Origin: Acaryochloris sp. CCMEE 5410
Lineage (GTDB): Bacteria; Cyanobacteriota; Cyanobacteriia; Thermosynechococcales; Thermosynechococcaceae
Direction of reading: 5' to 3'
DNA length: 64,000 nt
Assembly: GCF_000238775.2 (NCBI RefSeq)
Contig: NZ_AFEJ02000002.1
Coordinates: forward strand, 62,001-126,000
A program made the translations under genes and the position numbers. Shown here one piece after another: positions 8,434 to 19,937 of the stretch; position 1 is the stretch's first letter; every line of letters starts with the position of its first letter. The notes under the pieces are model-generated. The model had not been told where the DNA came from. It saw only the letters and a program-made list of their open reading frames with translations, and searched no databases.

Positions 8434-10227
8434 TTAGCGCTTTGCGAGCTTTTTCTTTTCTAGTTTTCGTAAACGCACCGATTCAGGAGTGACCTCCACC
8501 AGTTCATCTGGACCGATATATTCAAGGGCACGCTCCAGGCTCATATCAACCGGAGCCTGCAACTGCACTAACTCATCGCCCGTTGAACTACGGTGGTTGG
8601 TGAGGTGCTTCGTTTTGCAAACGTTGAGGTCTAGATTCTGAGGACGGTTATGCTCACCCACAATCATGCCTTTGTAGACTTTGATCCCCGGCTCAATAAA
8701 GAAAGAACCCCGATCTTCCGCATTCTTAAGGGCATAGAAGGTAGCCGTTCCTTCCTCAAAGGCAATAATTACCCCATTCCGTCGAGACGAAATATCCCCA
8801 GCCATCTCTCGGTACTCCAAGAAGCTGTGGTTCATAATGCCATCGCCTCGGGTTAGGCGCATAAACTCGCCTCTAAAACCAATCAAGCCTCGGGCTGGAA
8901 TCACAAATTCGAGTTGGGTGCGGCCATTGCTCACCTGCATATCCTGCATCTCACCCCGGCGTTGTCCCAAACGTTCAATACACCCCCCCACAGCTTCTTC
9001 AGGAACATCTAGCACCAAATACTCATAGGGTTCACAGGGCTGGCCATTCACTTCCCGATAAATCACCTGAGGCTGGGACACCTGAAACTCATACCCTTCT
9101 CGGCGCATGGTTTCAATTAAGATGCCCAAGTGCAGTTCGCCTCGACCGGAAACGGCAAACTGATCCGGGGAGTCCGTTTCTTCCACTCGCAGGGCCACGT
9201 TGGTTTCCAGCTCCCGCATCAAGCGATCGCGGATTTGTCTCGAAGTTACAAAGTCTCCTTCCTGGCCCGCGAAGGGAGAGTCATTGACGCAGAAGGTCAT
9301 TTGCAGGGTGGGTTCGTCCACCTTAATCAGGGGAAGTGCCTGGGGTTCATTGGGGCAGGTAATAGTTTCACCGATATTGGCATTGGCAAACCCTGCGATC
9401 GCAACCAGGTTACCGGCAGAAGCAGTCTCTAATTCAACTCTGCTTAATCCTTCAAAGCCCATCAATTTACTGATTTTAGCCTTGACCATCTCGCCATGTT
9501 CATTGATTAAGGCGGCCTGCTGCCCCATATTGATCGTGCCGTTATGAATTTTACCAATCACGATCCGGCCTAAATAATCGGAATAGTCCAGGGTGGTAAC
9601 CTGAAGCTGCAAGGGCTTCTCAGGATCCCCGACTGGGGGTGGAACATGGTGGAGGAAAGACTCGAACAGCGGTTTCATATCCTCGCCAGGGGCGTCTAAA
9701 TCTTCCTTGGCATAACCATCCAGGCCAGACGCGAATAGGTAAGGGAAATCGCACTGATCATCATCTGCCCCTAGTTCAATAAAGAGATCGAGAACCTTGT
9801 CTACTGCACCATGAGGGTCGGCTTGAGGACGGTCAATCTTATTCACGAGCACAATCGGTCGCAAGCCTTTTTCCAAGGCTTTTTTCAACACAAATCGAGT
9901 TTGGGGCATGGGGCCTTCGTTGGCATCCACAATCAGCAGACAGCCATCCACCATGCCTAACACCCGTTCCACTTCCCCGCCAAAGTCAGCGTGTCCTGGC
10001 GTATCAACAATATTAATCAGGGTCTCTTTGTAGGTAACCGCTGTATTCTTGGACAAAATGGTAATGCCCCGTTCCCGCTCTAAATCGTTAGAGTCCATTA
10101 CGCAATCGGGAACATCCTCTCCTTCACGGAAGGTGCCGGCTTGCTTCAGTAGGGCATCAACGAGGGTCGTTTTGCCGTGATCAACGTGGGCAATAATGGC
10201 GACGTTACGAATCGGAAGGAGCGTCAT
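8434..10227 (-). CDS. typA: GTP-binding protein TypA/BipA
   Basis: This is a ribosome-associated translational GTPase of the TypA/BipA family, about 597 residues, normal for the family. The G domain is complete: [10 protein letters not shown] (G1), the RGITI switch (G2), DTPGHADF (G3), NKIDR (G4). It is followed by EF-G-like domains and the BipA C-terminal domain. The family acts in stress-responsive ribosome assembly and translation. I place the start at the ATG at 10227 ([17 protein letters not shown]), which has GGA nearby; an in-frame TTG lies four codons upstream. It is transcribed away from the hybrid kinase gene. Confidence 0.95.
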   Translation of the reverse strand: MTLLPIRNVAIIAHVDHGKTTLVDALLKQAGTFREGEDVPDCVMDSNDLERERGITILSKNTAVTYKETLINIVDTPGHADFGGEVERVLGMVDGCLLIVDANEGPMPQTRFVLKKALEKGLRPIVLVNKIDRPQADPHGAVDKVLDLFIELGADDDQCDFPYLFASGLDGYAKEDLDAPGEDMKPLFESFLHHVPPPVGDPEKPLQLQVTTLDYSDYLGRIVIGKIHNGTINMGQQAALINEHGEMVKAKISKLMGFEGLSRVELETASAGNLVAIAGFANANIGETITCPNEPQALPLIKVDEPTLQMTFCVNDSPFAGQEGDFVTSRQIRDRLMRELETNVALRVEETDSPDQFAVSGRGELHLGILIETMRREGYEFQVSQPQVIYREVNGQPCEPYEYLVLDVPEEAVGGCIERLGQRRGEMQDMQVSNGRTQLEFVIPARGLIGFRGEFMRLTRGDGIMNHSFLEYREMAGDISSRRNGVIIAFEEGTATFYALKNAEDRGSFFIEPGIKVYKGMIVGEHNRPQNLDLNVCKTKHLTNHRSSTGDELVQLQAPVDMSLERALEYIGPDELVEVTPESVRLRKLEKKKLAKR

Positions 10228-10439
10228 ACTAGGTTCCAAAGATACAGATGTTGGATCAACTTCGGTTTTGCAAATCTGAAAGAATACTTTCGGCCAGACT
10301 CGGAAAAACTTTAATTTTATTTAACAATTTTAGACTGATTCTGCCCAAATCAGTGGAGTGATGATCAAGTCACCCCGGCAAATGGCGTTAAAAAAGGCTA
10401 TGAAGAGGGTAGAAATGGGCAGTCTAGAGGCAGTGAGTG

Positions 10440-13400
10440 ATGGCTATTCGTTCTGTGAATTCTTCAACCACCTCAAGCGTTACCCCTGCCGAACTGACCT
10501 TGTTTAATCGGCTGACAACGCCTGTCTGGATCTTTGATATTGAGCAGATGCGGATGTGGTGGGCAAATACAGCTGCCCTAACGTTGTGGAATGCTGACAG
10601 TTTAGAAGAACTGCTTAATCGAGATTGGAGTGATTATTCAGAAGCAACCGAGATTCGATTACAGTCCTATCTGGATAAATTTCGACAGGGAGACTCTGTC
10701 ACGGAGCAGTGGACTTTTTACCCCAAGGGGGGGGCTGCGGTTTCTGTTCGCTGTATTTTTTCAGGCATTGCAATCGAATCTGGCCGCCTGGCAATGCTAT
10801 CCGAAGGGATCTCTGACGCGCTAGAACAAGTGGATGTCGATAGTCTCTGTTCCTTAGAAGCCTTGCGACATACCACCGTCATGATCTCCCTTTACGATCT
10901 GGAGGGGCATGCGATTCTTCAAAATCCTGCGGCCTTGCAATGCTATGGAGATGAAGTCCGCTTTGGATCAGAACAGACGTTCAACCGTCGTTTTAAGGAT
11001 CCCAACCTTGCCCATCAAGCCCTGTCAGCGGTTAAAGCGGAAGAGGTTTTCAGTGTTGAAGTTCAGGTTCAAACCCTACAGGGGATGGAGTGGCATGGTA
11101 TTGATGTGCGCGGCACGCAAAATCCACGCACGGGAGAGCTAGCCATTCTCGTTAACGAGCACAATATTAGCGATCGTAAACGGGCAGAAATCGCCCTGAA
11201 CCAGCTATTACGCCAAGAACAACAGCGAACCTTTGAGCAGCTCCAACAAACCCAAACGGATCTTCATGAGTCTCAGCGTTTGTTGCAATTGATTTTGGAT
11301 ACGATTCCCCAATCTATCTTTTGGAAAGACCGCCAGTCCACCTACCTTGGGTGCAACCTTGCCTTTGCCAAAGATGCAGGGCTATTGGCTCCCCACCAGA
11401 TTGTGGGATTGACGGATTATGACTTGCCTTGGTTAAAGGAAGAAGCCGATTGGTATCGACAGTGCGATCGCAAGATCATGGAGACAGTTGAGCCAGAAGA
11501 TCGAATCGTCGAGACCCAGATCCAAGCCGATGGTCGGCAAATTTGGATAGAGACCAGCAAACTCCCCCTTTTAAACAGCACACAAGAAGTCGTTGGCATT
11601 CTGGGATTTTACGAAGACATCACAGAACGGGAACAATCCAAAGAAGCCTTACAACTGGTTTTAGAAGGGACAGCCACAAAGGTAGGGGAAGCCTTCTTTC
11701 GCACCTGCACCCGAGCCTTAGCTGATACCTTAAATGTCCGCTATGCCATGATTACAGAGCTCATCGGTATTACGAAAGATCGAGTCCGCACCCTAGCCTT
11801 CTGGCAGGGGGATATCTTCGGCGAGAATTTCGAATATCCCCTAGAAGAAACGCCCTGTAAAGATGTGATTGCCGGAGAAGCCTGCATCTATAAAGATTCA
11901 GTTCAACAGCATTTCCCCAATGACGCGGATCTAGTGATGTTGGAAGCAGAAAGCTATTTTGGCCTGCCAATTTTAAATATGTCAGGGCAAGTTTTGGGCC
12001 ACATCGCCGTGCTGGATACCACTCCACTCAAAGACATATCCCAGTATGAAATGATCTTGCAGATTTTTGCAGCCCGAGCAGCGGCAGAAATCGAACGCCA
12101 GCAAGCACAACAAGCCCTCGAAAGACAGCTCTACCATGCCAATCTCCTGGGCCAAATTACCCGCGACATACGTCAAAGCTTAGATGCCCAAAAGATCCTC
12201 GACACCGCCGTCCGTCACATTGGCCAAATATTCAAAGTCAGTCGTTGTCATATTCATATCTATACTCGCAATCCCACCCCTCGACTCAAGGTCGTCGCCG
12301 AGTATTTAGCAGCAGACATGCCATCCCTTCTAGGGCAAGATATTCCCGTCCTGAATACCCCCTACATTCAACAACTATTGTCTGTTGATCAAGCACTTCC
12401 TTCTACCCATGTGGCCACGGATACGACCCTGCATGAATTGCGGTCGCTCCTTACCGAAGCTGGGTTACTTTCGATCTTGTCGATTCGAACGTCCTACTTA
12501 GATGAAGCCAATGGAGTCATTGTCCTCAGCCAATGCGATCGCACGCGAGATTGGACCGCCGAAGAAATCAGCCTACTAGAAACCGTCGCCGGTCAGGTGG
12601 GCATCGCCCTGGCTCAAGCGAACTTACTCGAACGGGAAAAACATCAACGGCAACAGTTGATTCTTCATTACCAACAGCTACAGCAGGAAATTAAAGAGCG
12701 ACAACAGGCAGAACAGGAGCTAGAACTCGCCAAATATAGCCTCGACAAAGCCAAAGATAGTATTTACCTTTTAGATTCCACCGGAAAATTTCTCTATGCC
12801 AATGATCGAGCCTGCCATCAATTAGAGTATTCTCCAACCGAAATTTTAACGAAGCGGTTTGGGGATATTGCCCCTTGGATCACCCCCCAGAAGCTTGAGT
12901 TGCTTTTGAAAGAAATTAAGGACAATCAATCCATTACGTTAGAGGGGGTTCACAGAACTAAATCAGGTCAGATTATTCCAGTAGAAATTACCTCCACTTA
13001 CTTTCAATTTCAAGGAGAAGATCGCTTTAGTGCAGTCTCTCGCGATATCACGGAACGAAAACAAGCTGCCCTTGCCTTAGAGCGGCAAATTCAGAGAGAA
13101 ACCCTGTTAAGGAAGCTAACTGCCGATATTCGTCAAAGTCTCGACACCCAAAAAATCTTCACCACCGCCGTTCAAATGATCGGTGAAGTATTCAATGTCA
13201 GTCGCTGCCATATCCATAGCTATACATTGGGTCCTATAGAAGAATTTCCAATTGTCGCTGAATACCTACAGCCAGGGTGTGATTCCATGTGGGGCACCAC
13301 CATACAGGCCAATCAGCTTGCCCATATCCAACAGATGCTCTCCCAGGAAAAAGCGCTACTGACGCCTAATGTTTATACCGATCCCCTTATTTACCCTTCC

Positions 13401-15170
13401 CTAGAAAATCGCTCTACTCAGCTCAAATCTATCCTTGCCGTTCGCACCTCCTATCAAGGGCAACCCAATGGCGCAATTGTGCTGCAGCATTGTCAACAGA
13501 ACTTGAATCGTCAAGACTTTTTGCAACTCCCTATTGCCGAGCAGAATGACATGCTGCGTCAATGGACCACCGATGAAGTTGAACTCATCGAAGCCTTGGC
13601 CAACCAAGTGGGCATTGCCTTGGCCCATGCCAAATTATTGGAGCAAGAAAAACAGCAAAGTCACAAGCTATCTGAGCAAAATCATGAATTATTAGTAGCT
13701 AAACGAGAAGCCGAATTTGCGAACCAAGCCAAGAGTGAATTCCTCGCTAATATGAGCCATGAACTGCGCACTCCTTTGAATGGCATTTTGGGGTATGCCC
13801 AAATTCTACAGCGGTCTGCATCCCTTAGCCCCAAGGACCACAAGGGGATCCAAGTGATGCACCAATGTGGGCAGCATTTGCTAACCCTAATTGAAGATTT
13901 ATTAGACCTCTCTAAAATTGAAGCGCAACGCATGGAGTTGCATCCTGACTCTTTCCATTTTCATGAGTTTCTGACTGGTATCTCTGAACTCTGCAAAATT
14001 AAGGCACAGCAGAAAGGACTTGAGCTGATCACCCAGTTTGCCCCCAACCTCCCCCAAGGCGTTTATGCAGATGAACAACGATTACGACAAATTTTGCTCA
14101 ACATTCTCGGAAATGCGGTGAAATTCACCGATAGCGGGAATGTAACCTTCAAAGTGGCAATAACCCCCCGTCCCCTTCCATCTATCAGTCAAGAAGATGA
14201 TCTTCCCCATGGAGAAACCATTCAATCGATTGTTTTCCAAGTCAGTGACACCGGAATTGGCATTGTAGCTCAGGAACTCTCCAAAATATTCCTCCCCTTT
14301 GAACAAGCGGGCCATCCGGATCGATACCATCAAGGCACAGGATTAGGTTTAGCGATTAGCCATAACTTGACCGCAATGATGGGCGGCAAATTATCGGTTA
14401 TCAGCCAACCCAACGAAGGCAGCGTCTTTTCTTTTACCCTCGCTCTGCCAGTAGTGCAACCCTATGCCCTAACTTCGGCATTTGAAACCTATGAAAACAT
14501 CACAGGCTACTGTGGACAGCCCCGTACCATCTTGATCGTCGACGATCATTTGGATACTTGTGCGGGAATGATTGAGTTACTCAATGACTTAGGTTTTAAG
14601 ACTTTGACGGCCATTGACGGTCAAGGGGGAATTAAAGTTGCTTTAGATCACCCCCCTGATCTGGTCATTTCTGATCTAATGATGCCCCATATGGATGGCT
14701 GTGCTTTGACCGAAGCCCTCCGACAACAGCCGTCTACAGCAGATATTCCCGTGATCATGTCTTCAGCCAGTGCTTATGGACCGGATCAATCCCGTAGTTT
14801 AGCTGCAGGTTGCAACGACTTTATTGCCAAGCCCTTACAGATGGATGAGTTAATCCAAAAATTGCAGCATCACTTAAACCTCAAATGGGTGACGACAGAT
14901 AACGTTCCTGAGAATAAATTATCAACAAAGAGCCCTATTTCGCCTTCCAAGGAACCGAAGGTAGTCTGTCCTCCTCCGGTAGCGTTGAAAACACTATTAA
15001 CGATGGCAAATAAAGGGAGTGTTTTTGAAATTATTGATGAAATATCCAATATTCAGGCAGCTCATTCACAATACAAAGGTTTTTGCCAGAAAATTATGGA
15101 TTGGGCTGAAAAATTTGAAATCACTAAAATCCAAGACTTTTTACATCATAAACTGAATAGAATCGATTAG
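10440..15170 (+). CDS. Hybrid histidine kinase PAS3-GAF2-PAS-GAF-HisKA-HATPase-REC
   Basis: This is a large cytoplasmic hybrid sensor kinase. In order: PAS-like domains at about 20-130, 140-250 and 283-400; GAF domains at about 410-560 and 570-740; a coiled coil; PAS at about 775-885; a third GAF at about 890-1085. Then comes the HisKA helix [11 protein letters not shown] with phospho-acceptor His near residue 1107, the HATPase ([21 protein letters not shown]) and a receiver with ILIVDDH and phospho-acceptor Asp near 1412. A further 85 residues follow REC. No membrane segment is seen. GAF 2 and GAF 3 look like an internal duplication (DIRQSLD.QKI and VSRCHIH in both). None of the GAFs has an obvious chromophore cysteine motif. 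The likely partner is the REC-GGDEF gene downstream. Confidence 0.9.
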   Translation: MAIRSVNSSTTSSVTPAELTLFNRLTTPVWIFDIEQMRMWWANTAALTLWNADSLEELLNRDWSDYSEATEIRLQSYLDKFRQGDSVTEQWTFYPKGGAAVSVRCIFSGIAIESGRLAMLSEGISDALEQVDVDSLCSLEALRHTTVMISLYDLEGHAILQNPAALQCYGDEVRFGSEQTFNRRFKDPNLAHQALSAVKAEEVFSVEVQVQTLQGMEWHGIDVRGTQNPRTGELAILVNEHNISDRKRAEIALNQLLRQEQQRTFEQLQQTQTDLHESQRLLQLILDTIPQSIFWKDRQSTYLGCNLAFAKDAGLLAPHQIVGLTDYDLPWLKEEADWYRQCDRKIMETVEPEDRIVETQIQADGRQIWIETSKLPLLNSTQEVVGILGFYEDITEREQSKEALQLVLEGTATKVGEAFFRTCTRALADTLNVRYAMITELIGITKDRVRTLAFWQGDIFGENFEYPLEETPCKDVIAGEACIYKDSVQQHFPNDADLVMLEAESYFGLPILNMSGQVLGHIAVLDTTPLKDISQYEMILQIFAARAAAEIERQQAQQALERQLYHANLLGQITRDIRQSLDAQKILDTAVRHIGQIFKVSRCHIHIYTRNPTPRLKVVAEYLAADMPSLLGQDIPVLNTPYIQQLLSVDQALPSTHVATDTTLHELRSLLTEAGLLSILSIRTSYLDEANGVIVLSQCDRTRDWTAEEISLLETVAGQVGIALAQANLLEREKHQRQQLILHYQQLQQEIKERQQAEQELELAKYSLDKAKDSIYLLDSTGKFLYANDRACHQLEYSPTEILTKRFGDIAPWITPQKLELLLKEIKDNQSITLEGVHRTKSGQIIPVEITSTYFQFQGEDRFSAVSRDITERKQAALALERQIQRETLLRKLTADIRQSLDTQKIFTTAVQMIGEVFNVSRCHIHSYTLGPIEEFPIVAEYLQPGCDSMWGTTIQANQLAHIQQMLSQEKALLTPNVYTDPLIYPSLENRSTQLKSILAVRTSYQGQPNGAIVLQHCQQNLNRQDFLQLPIAEQNDMLRQWTTDEVELIEALANQVGIALAHAKLLEQEKQQSHKLSEQNHELLVAKREAEFANQAKSEFLANMSHELRTPLNGILGYAQILQRSASLSPKDHKGIQVMHQCGQHLLTLIEDLLDLSKIEAQRMELHPDSFHFHEFLTGISELCKIKAQQKGLELITQFAPNLPQGVYADEQRLRQILLNILGNAVKFTDSGNVTFKVAITPRPLPSISQEDDLPHGETIQSIVFQVSDTGIGIVAQELSKIFLPFEQAGHPDRYHQGTGLGLAISHNLTAMMGGKLSVISQPNEGSVFSFTLALPVVQPYALTSAFETYENITGYCGQPRTILIVDDHLDTCAGMIELLNDLGFKTLTAIDGQGGIKVALDHPPDLVISDLMMPHMDGCALTEALRQQPSTADIPVIMSSASAYGPDQSRSLAAGCNDFIAKPLQMDELIQKLQHHLNLKWVTTDNVPENKLSTKSPISPSKEPKVVCPPPVALKTLLTMANKGSVFEIIDEISNIQAAHSQYKGFCQKIMDWAEKFEITKIQDFLHHKLNRID

Positions 15171-15473
15171 ATTCTTGCCTATAATTTTCGAGAATTTTTT
15201 CTGGAAGACAGGTTCAGAGCCCACTCAATCTACCTTCAGAAATCATGGACTCTTTAGCCCTCAAGTACTGAGAGAATAACGGGTCAGAGATATACTAGAA
15301 ATACTCAACAGGTGTAGTAGAAGATTTCTAAAATTCAAAATCAGACACATTGAAATATATTCATTTAAACAGTTAACTGTAAATTTAAGTATTCTTGCGG
15401 ATTTTGTTCGTTCCATTACCCTTCACAATGGAAAAGTCAAACTATCCTGTTTTTGATATAAATTTATCTGGAT
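15171..15473. other. Intergenic region, nothing assigned
   Basis: About 300 AT-rich bases lie between the hybrid kinase and the diguanylate cyclase on the same strand. A short T-run follows TTTTCGAGAATTTTTT near 15184-15199 and may end the kinase transcript weakly. No reading frame or recognisable operator was found. Confidence 0.35.
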
Positions 15474-16547
15474 GTGCCGTTAGCCTCCACTAGTCCAGTC
15501 TTACTTAGCAAGGCGATGCCTGATTCCCCCAAACCTTCAAATATTCTCATCGTCGATGATGTGCCAACGAATCTCACCATTTTGGCTCAGACACTCAGAG
15601 ATCAGGGGTTTACAGTTTGGGTCGCCACTAGTGGTAATGCTGCCTTAAAGCAGTTAGCTCATGGTTTACCTGACCTAATTCTGTTAGATATCCAAATGCC
15701 TGGCATGAATGGCTTGGAAACCTGTGCAAAATTAAAAGCCGATCTTCGTACCCAGGATATTCCCGTTATTTTCATGTCTGCTCTCAGTGAGCAGTCGAAT
15801 AAAGTTGAGGGATTGTCCTTGGGAGCAGTTGATTACATCACCAAGCCTTTCCAGGAAGCCGAAGTCCTTGCAAGAGTTAAAGTGCATTTGAGCATTCGAG
15901 AACTGACGCAAAACCTGCAGCGGGAAATCGAAGAGCGTAAACGAGTTGAAGCAGAACTCGCAAAGGCGAATGCCTCTTTGCATCGCCTGGCCCACATTGA
16001 TGGCTTAACCCAAGTGGCCAACCGCTATCGGTTTGACCAAGACATGGAACAAGTTTGGCGGCGATTACAGCGTGATCATGAGCCCTTATCGCTCATTTTA
16101 TGCGATGTTGATTATTTCAAACTGTTTAACGATCACTATGGTCATCAGGTTGGAGATGACTGCTTAAGGCAAGTCGCCCTTGCCATTCAAAAGGCCGTTC
16201 ATCGCCCGGACGATCTGGTTGCTCGCTATGGGGGCGAAGAGTTTGCAATCGTTTTGCCTTCAACCCATGCCCAAGGCGCAGAACAAGTTGCCCTGGGCAT
16301 TCTCAGTAAGATTGCAGAGCTCAACATTCCCCATGAGTTTTCCACTGTTAGCCCTCAAATCACCCTAAGTTTAGGAATTGCCACCGTTATTCCTAAATCT
16401 GAGCAGTCGTTGGATGACTTAATTGAATTGACAGACAAAGCGCTGTATCGGGCTAAGGAAGAAGGTAGAAATACTTATTGCCACCATGACTGTTCACAAT
16501 CCCCTCCATTCCTAAGCTGCTCGCCATCTCCCCTATCCCTCCATTAG
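15474..16547 (+). CDS. Response regulator with GGDEF diguanylate cyclase output
   Basis: The N-terminal receiver (ILIVDDVPTNLTIL, Asp in LILLDIQMPGMNG, KPF) is joined by a short coiled coil to a complete GGDEF domain. The active-site loop reads ARYGGEEFAIVLP near residues 250-262, so the enzyme should make c-di-GMP from two GTP. The family is PleD/Rcp-like REC-GGDEF. The start is uncertain: GTG at 15474 or ATG at 15516 (MPDSPKPSNILIVDD), the latter just before the receiver. It lies 303 bases after the hybrid kinase and may be its output. Confidence 0.9.
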   Translation: MPLASTSPVLLSKAMPDSPKPSNILIVDDVPTNLTILAQTLRDQGFTVWVATSGNAALKQLAHGLPDLILLDIQMPGMNGLETCAKLKADLRTQDIPVIFMSALSEQSNKVEGLSLGAVDYITKPFQEAEVLARVKVHLSIRELTQNLQREIEERKRVEAELAKANASLHRLAHIDGLTQVANRYRFDQDMEQVWRRLQRDHEPLSLILCDVDYFKLFNDHYGHQVGDDCLRQVALAIQKAVHRPDDLVARYGGEEFAIVLPSTHAQGAEQVALGILSKIAELNIPHEFSTVSPQITLSLGIATVIPKSEQSLDDLIELTDKALYRAKEEGRNTYCHHDCSQSPPFLSCSPSPLSLH

Positions 16548-16803
16548 GGGCAGCATTCTATGAAGGCGAACTTACCGCCAAAAATATGTTCAGATAGGTA
16601 AAGCCTAAACCCGGTGCCCAGCAAGGTGTATCTTAGGTGAGATCTTTCTTTTTGCGTTTCATGGTGATTGTGCATGAATTTCTTGATCTTGAAACCGATC
16701 AAGGGATTGGCATTTATAATCTTTCCCCTCAAATTCAAGAGTTTATTGCTGCTAGCTCAATTCAAAATGGCCAAGTTTTGATCTGTTCTCGGCATACCAC
16801 CAC

Positions 16804-18131
16804 CAGGGTAAGCGCAAGAAAATTATGTCTCTGAAAGGCTAGACTGTAAAGGAATAGAAGCGCCTAGAACTTTGAGCATATACGCTTCATCCATGCTCGC
16901 CCGTTTTAGTTTTGACGGGTACTTTCTTAAAGGACGTTTCTTGATTCAGGAGGTTGATGCTCCAGCGCTTCAGGATGGCCATGTTTTCCGGCGCATGTCC
17001 TGTGCGGATACGGCTGGCATCTTCGCCAAAGGTCACATCTAAGACCCAGTGGAGTTGGTTCTCAATCGACCAATGCTGGCGGATGGCTTTGCCCAACTGC
17101 TGAGCAATGGGCGGTAGAGAACTGATGTAAAACATCACCTCATAGGTGGTTTTGTTCCACAAGTGGCGGGTCCGAGCGACCTTGACGATGCTTTGCAAGC
17201 CCTTCCACTGCGCCTGCTTGTACAGAGGACCCATTTGTTGAAGGGACACCGCCCAAACTTGTCGTTTCTCGCGACGATGGTGTCCGGCTTCCACCCGCAC
17301 ATCATAGCTGTACTCAATGCCCTTAAACTCATTCGCTTCCGCCGTTTCAAACCATTGCTCAACCTGCTCAAACAGCGTGGGATGATTCTCTTTGAGGGCC
17401 AGTACATAGTCTGCGCCTTTGGCCTGAATGCGACAGGCAATCTCGTGCTGAGTCCCCATCGCATCAATGGTGATAATGCACCCGGCAATGTCTAACAGCT
17501 CTAAGAGGGCTGGGATCGCCGTAATTTCATTGCTCTTGTCCTCGACTTTGACTTGTCCCAGAAATAACCGATATTCACTGGCCCAAGCACTGACCAGATG
17601 CAAGGCGGATTGGTCTTGATTGCGGTCATAGGAGCCCCTGAGTTGTTTGCCATCAATCGGGATCACTTGAGCACCGAGGGTCGTCACGACCTGATCCAAC
17701 CAGTGATTGAAACTCTGCTCAAAGGCGGTGGGGCAAATACGCTCAAACACCCGTCGATAGGTGTCTGCTGTCGGTATTCCGGACGGTAGGCTCAGAAAAC
17801 TCGACAACCAATCCTGATGGCTCAGACCATAGGTTTCAATATCTTCCCACCCCTGTGCGCCACCTAAACTTGCCAATAGTCCAATCACGACGATGCTGAC
17901 AAACGGATGCTGGACACCTTGGCCTCCCCGTGGATCAGTCAACTCCTCAAAACACTCGGTCAGTTGTTGATAAGCCTGATCGCAATCCGTGGTTGGCAGT
18001 AGTGACGAGGATGAGTCAGTGGAAGCTGGTGAGGAAGGAGGCTTGCTGAATCCTGTAGCCATGGGGAAACCCTTTTAACAGAATGGAGTTCCATAGCATA
18101 TTACAGCTTTATTTTTCTTGCGCTGCCCCTG
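16804..18131. mobile_element. ISAs1-family insertion sequence, 1328 bp, complete
   Basis: The terminal inverted repeats begin CAGGGTAAGCGCAAGAAAA on the left and CAGGGGCAGCGCAAGAAAA on the right (reverse complement), differing at two positions over the first 19. The element is flanked by a 10-bp target duplication, ATACCACCAC at 16794-16803 and 18132-18141, within the usual range for this family. It carries one intact transposase gene on the minus strand. The exact duplication and intact gene suggest a recent insertion. It sits inside yjbQ. Confidence 0.93.
16887..18062 (-). CDS. ISAs1-family transposase (391 aa), intact
   Basis: This is a DDE transposase of the ISAs1 (H-repeat-associated) family. 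DPRGGQGVQHPFVSIVVIGL near the N-terminus is the family signature. Likely catalytic residues lie in VIPIDGKQLRG (first Asp), IITIDAMGTQ (second Asp) and HWSIENQLHW (Glu). The frame is uninterrupted from ATG at 18062, so the protein is probably active. It fills most of the element at 16804-18131 and is read opposite to the interrupted yjbQ. Confidence 0.95.
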   Translation of the reverse strand: MATGFSKPPSSPASTDSSSSLLPTTDCDQAYQQLTECFEELTDPRGGQGVQHPFVSIVVIGLLASLGGAQGWEDIETYGLSHQDWLSSFLSLPSGIPTADTYRRVFERICPTAFEQSFNHWLDQVVTTLGAQVIPIDGKQLRGSYDRNQDQSALHLVSAWASEYRLFLGQVKVEDKSNEITAIPALLELLDIAGCIITIDAMGTQHEIACRIQAKGADYVLALKENHPTLFEQVEQWFETAEANEFKGIEYSYDVRVEAGHHRREKRQVWAVSLQQMGPLYKQAQWKGLQSIVKVARTRHLWNKTTYEVMFYISSLPPIAQQLGKAIRQHWSIENQLHWVLDVTFGEDASRIRTGHAPENMAILKRWSINLLNQETSFKKVPVKTKTGEHG

Positions 18132-18453
18132 ATACCACCACGGCTTTAGCCATTAACGAGTATGAAGAACGATTATTAGAGGACATCAAAGTCTATTTGC
18201 ATAAGCTGGCTCCAGCGAACCAACGATACCTGCATAATGATCTACATTTGCGGGATGTCCCCGAAGATGAGCCAGAAAATGCCCATTCTCACCTGATGGC
18301 GATCACGCTTTCTTCCAGTGAAGTGGTGCCTATTGTCGAGGGCCAATTAGCTTTAGGGACTTATCAATCGGTCCTGTTGCTTGAGCTGGATGGCCCTCGA
18401 CAAAGAACGGTCTTTCTACAACTATCTGGAGAGTAAGCAGCGAAAAAAAGGGG

Positions 18454-19506
18454 TTACTGCCATCCTGCTCGATCTGCTATTTTGGTTGCTTCTGGATTAT
18501 TTCGTCCATAGGCACTGACGTTGATGGTGTCGGATTTAAATTCGCCATACTCTTTCAAGGCGGGTGATTCTTCAACCCCAATCACTGCCGGATATTCGTT
18601 ATTTGCTTCGGCAAATACTTTCTGAGCTTCGGGAGTGGTGAGGTATTCCATAAATGCGATCGCATTTTCCTTATTAGGTGCATTCGCCACTATGCCAGCC
18701 CCGCTGATATTGACATGGGTCCCTCTATCATCCTGGTTAGGGAAAAAGACCCCCACCTTCTCAGTAATAGCTCTATTCTTAGCATTCTTGGATTGAGCTA
18801 AACGGGCCACATAATAGTGATTCACAATGGCGACATCACATTGACCGGCTGCCACTGCCTTAATTTGGTCCACATCTCCACCCTTGGGAGGACGAGCAAA
18901 ATTGGCGACTAGACCTTTCGCCCATTGTTCGGTTTCTGCTTCCCCTTTAGATTCAATAAATGATCCCAGGAGAGATTGATTATAAATATTATTGGAGCTG
19001 CGAATACAAACTCTCTTTTGCCAAGCGGGTTCTGCCAACGCTTCATAGGTGGACAGTTCTTCTGGCTTCACCTTAGCTTTGTTGTAAATCAACATCCGCA
19101 CCCGCTTAGTTAGTCCAAACCACAGGCCATCTGGGTGACGAAGATGTTCCGGGATTTTCTTCTCTAACTGCTTAGAAGAAATTGGTTGCAATAAGTTGGC
19201 CTGCTCTGCCCGCCATAATCGACCTGCATCTACGGTAATCAACACATCCGCCTGAGGATTGCTGGCTTCATTCTTAATCCGCTCTAAGAGCTCATTATCT
19301 TTACTCTCCAATAGCTTAACTTCAATCCCTGTTTGCTTTGTAAAATCCTTATACAGAGCCTGATCCGTATCATAATGCCGAGCTGAGTATACCCTGACAA
19401 TTTTTTCCTCACTATCCGTTTGTGTGTTAGCACATCCACCCAAAACCGTAAGAGAGAAAAAACCCACTGAGGAGATCAGGGCGATTTTAGAGAGATTGAA
19501 GATCAT
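18454..19506 (-). CDS. futA: Fe(3+) ABC transporter substrate-binding lipoprotein, FutA-like
   Basis: This is a periplasmic iron(III)-binding protein of the FutA/FbpA class. From ATG at 19506 it has a lipoprotein signal (MIFNLSKIALISSVGFFSLT, lipobox LGGC with Cys 25). The mature part begins with KIVRVYSARHYDTDQALYKDF, as in FutA proteins, and includes the conserved NHYYVARL tyrosines that bind ferric iron. It would deliver iron to an inner-membrane permease, which is not encoded nearby. In-frame upstream codons could lengthen the N-terminus, but only this start gives a proper signal. It converges on the split yjbQ gene. Confidence 0.9.
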   Translation of the reverse strand: MIFNLSKIALISSVGFFSLTVLGGCANTQTDSEEKIVRVYSARHYDTDQALYKDFTKQTGIEVKLLESKDNELLERIKNEASNPQADVLITVDAGRLWRAEQANLLQPISSKQLEKKIPEHLRHPDGLWFGLTKRVRMLIYNKAKVKPEELSTYEALAEPAWQKRVCIRSSNNIYNQSLLGSFIESKGEAETEQWAKGLVANFARPPKGGDVDQIKAVAAGQCDVAIVNHYYVARLAQSKNAKNRAITEKVGVFFPNQDDRGTHVNISGAGIVANAPNKENAIAFMEYLTTPEAQKVFAEANNEYPAVIGVEESPALKEYGEFKSDTINVSAYGRNNPEATKIADRAGWQ

Positions 19507-19937
19507 CTTAAAATTCAACGCTTTAATGAAAACTATTCTTACTTTTGGACCAGTCTTCAAGCTATCTGAGTCGACCAACCTCTGTCAAGCAAACCAACAA
19601 TGGACTTCATTGGTTGGAACTCAATCTCCATGAACTGACCATTAATTTGGCACTATGACACTATTCTGATGACTAACCAGAATCCTCTAAATTGTCCAGT
19701 TTTAATAGCAGGGAAAAGATCAGAAACTCAGCATTTAGAAAGAACAAGGAAAGGAAATATCTTGCAAATCTAGTTGAAAAAAATTTTGTCTGCAATGAAT
19801 TTTATTTGGCTGAAATTCATCCTCCTATCAAATAGGGCTAAAATTCTGTATTTATACCGAGGTCAATATGCCCATACCAAAAAGTAAGATTATATTAACA
19901 ATTTAATTGTTATTCACTATATTAACGACCCGTAAGA
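19507..19937. other. Divergent intergenic region
   Basis: About 430 AT-rich bases lie between the divergent futA and 19938 genes and must contain both promoters. I looked for a Fur-box-like dyad near futA and could not point to a convincing one by eye. No credible gene is present. Confidence 0.35.

Larger units (their letters stand above)
16661..18436 (+). pseudogene. yjbQ: yjbQ (UPF0047) gene interrupted by an ISAs1-family element
   Basis: The 5' part (ATG at 16661 to 16803) encodes MVIVHEFLDLETDQGIGIYN up to CSRHTTT. The 3' part (18142-18436) encodes ALAINEYEERLLEDIK and the rest, including LHNDLHLRD, PIVEGQLALGTYQ and LLELDGPRQRT, which are family hallmarks. Removing the element plus one 10-bp repeat joins them in frame as HTTTALAINE, giving an ordinary YjbQ protein of about 145 residues. 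The family has thiamine-phosphate-synthase side activity in some bacteria. As it stands the left fragment hits a stop at about 16834 and the protein cannot be made. Confidence 0.9.

Noticed and set aside
9130-9547. Plus-strand open frames inside typA
   Set aside because: They are antisense shadows of a strongly conserved gene without domain or start signals.
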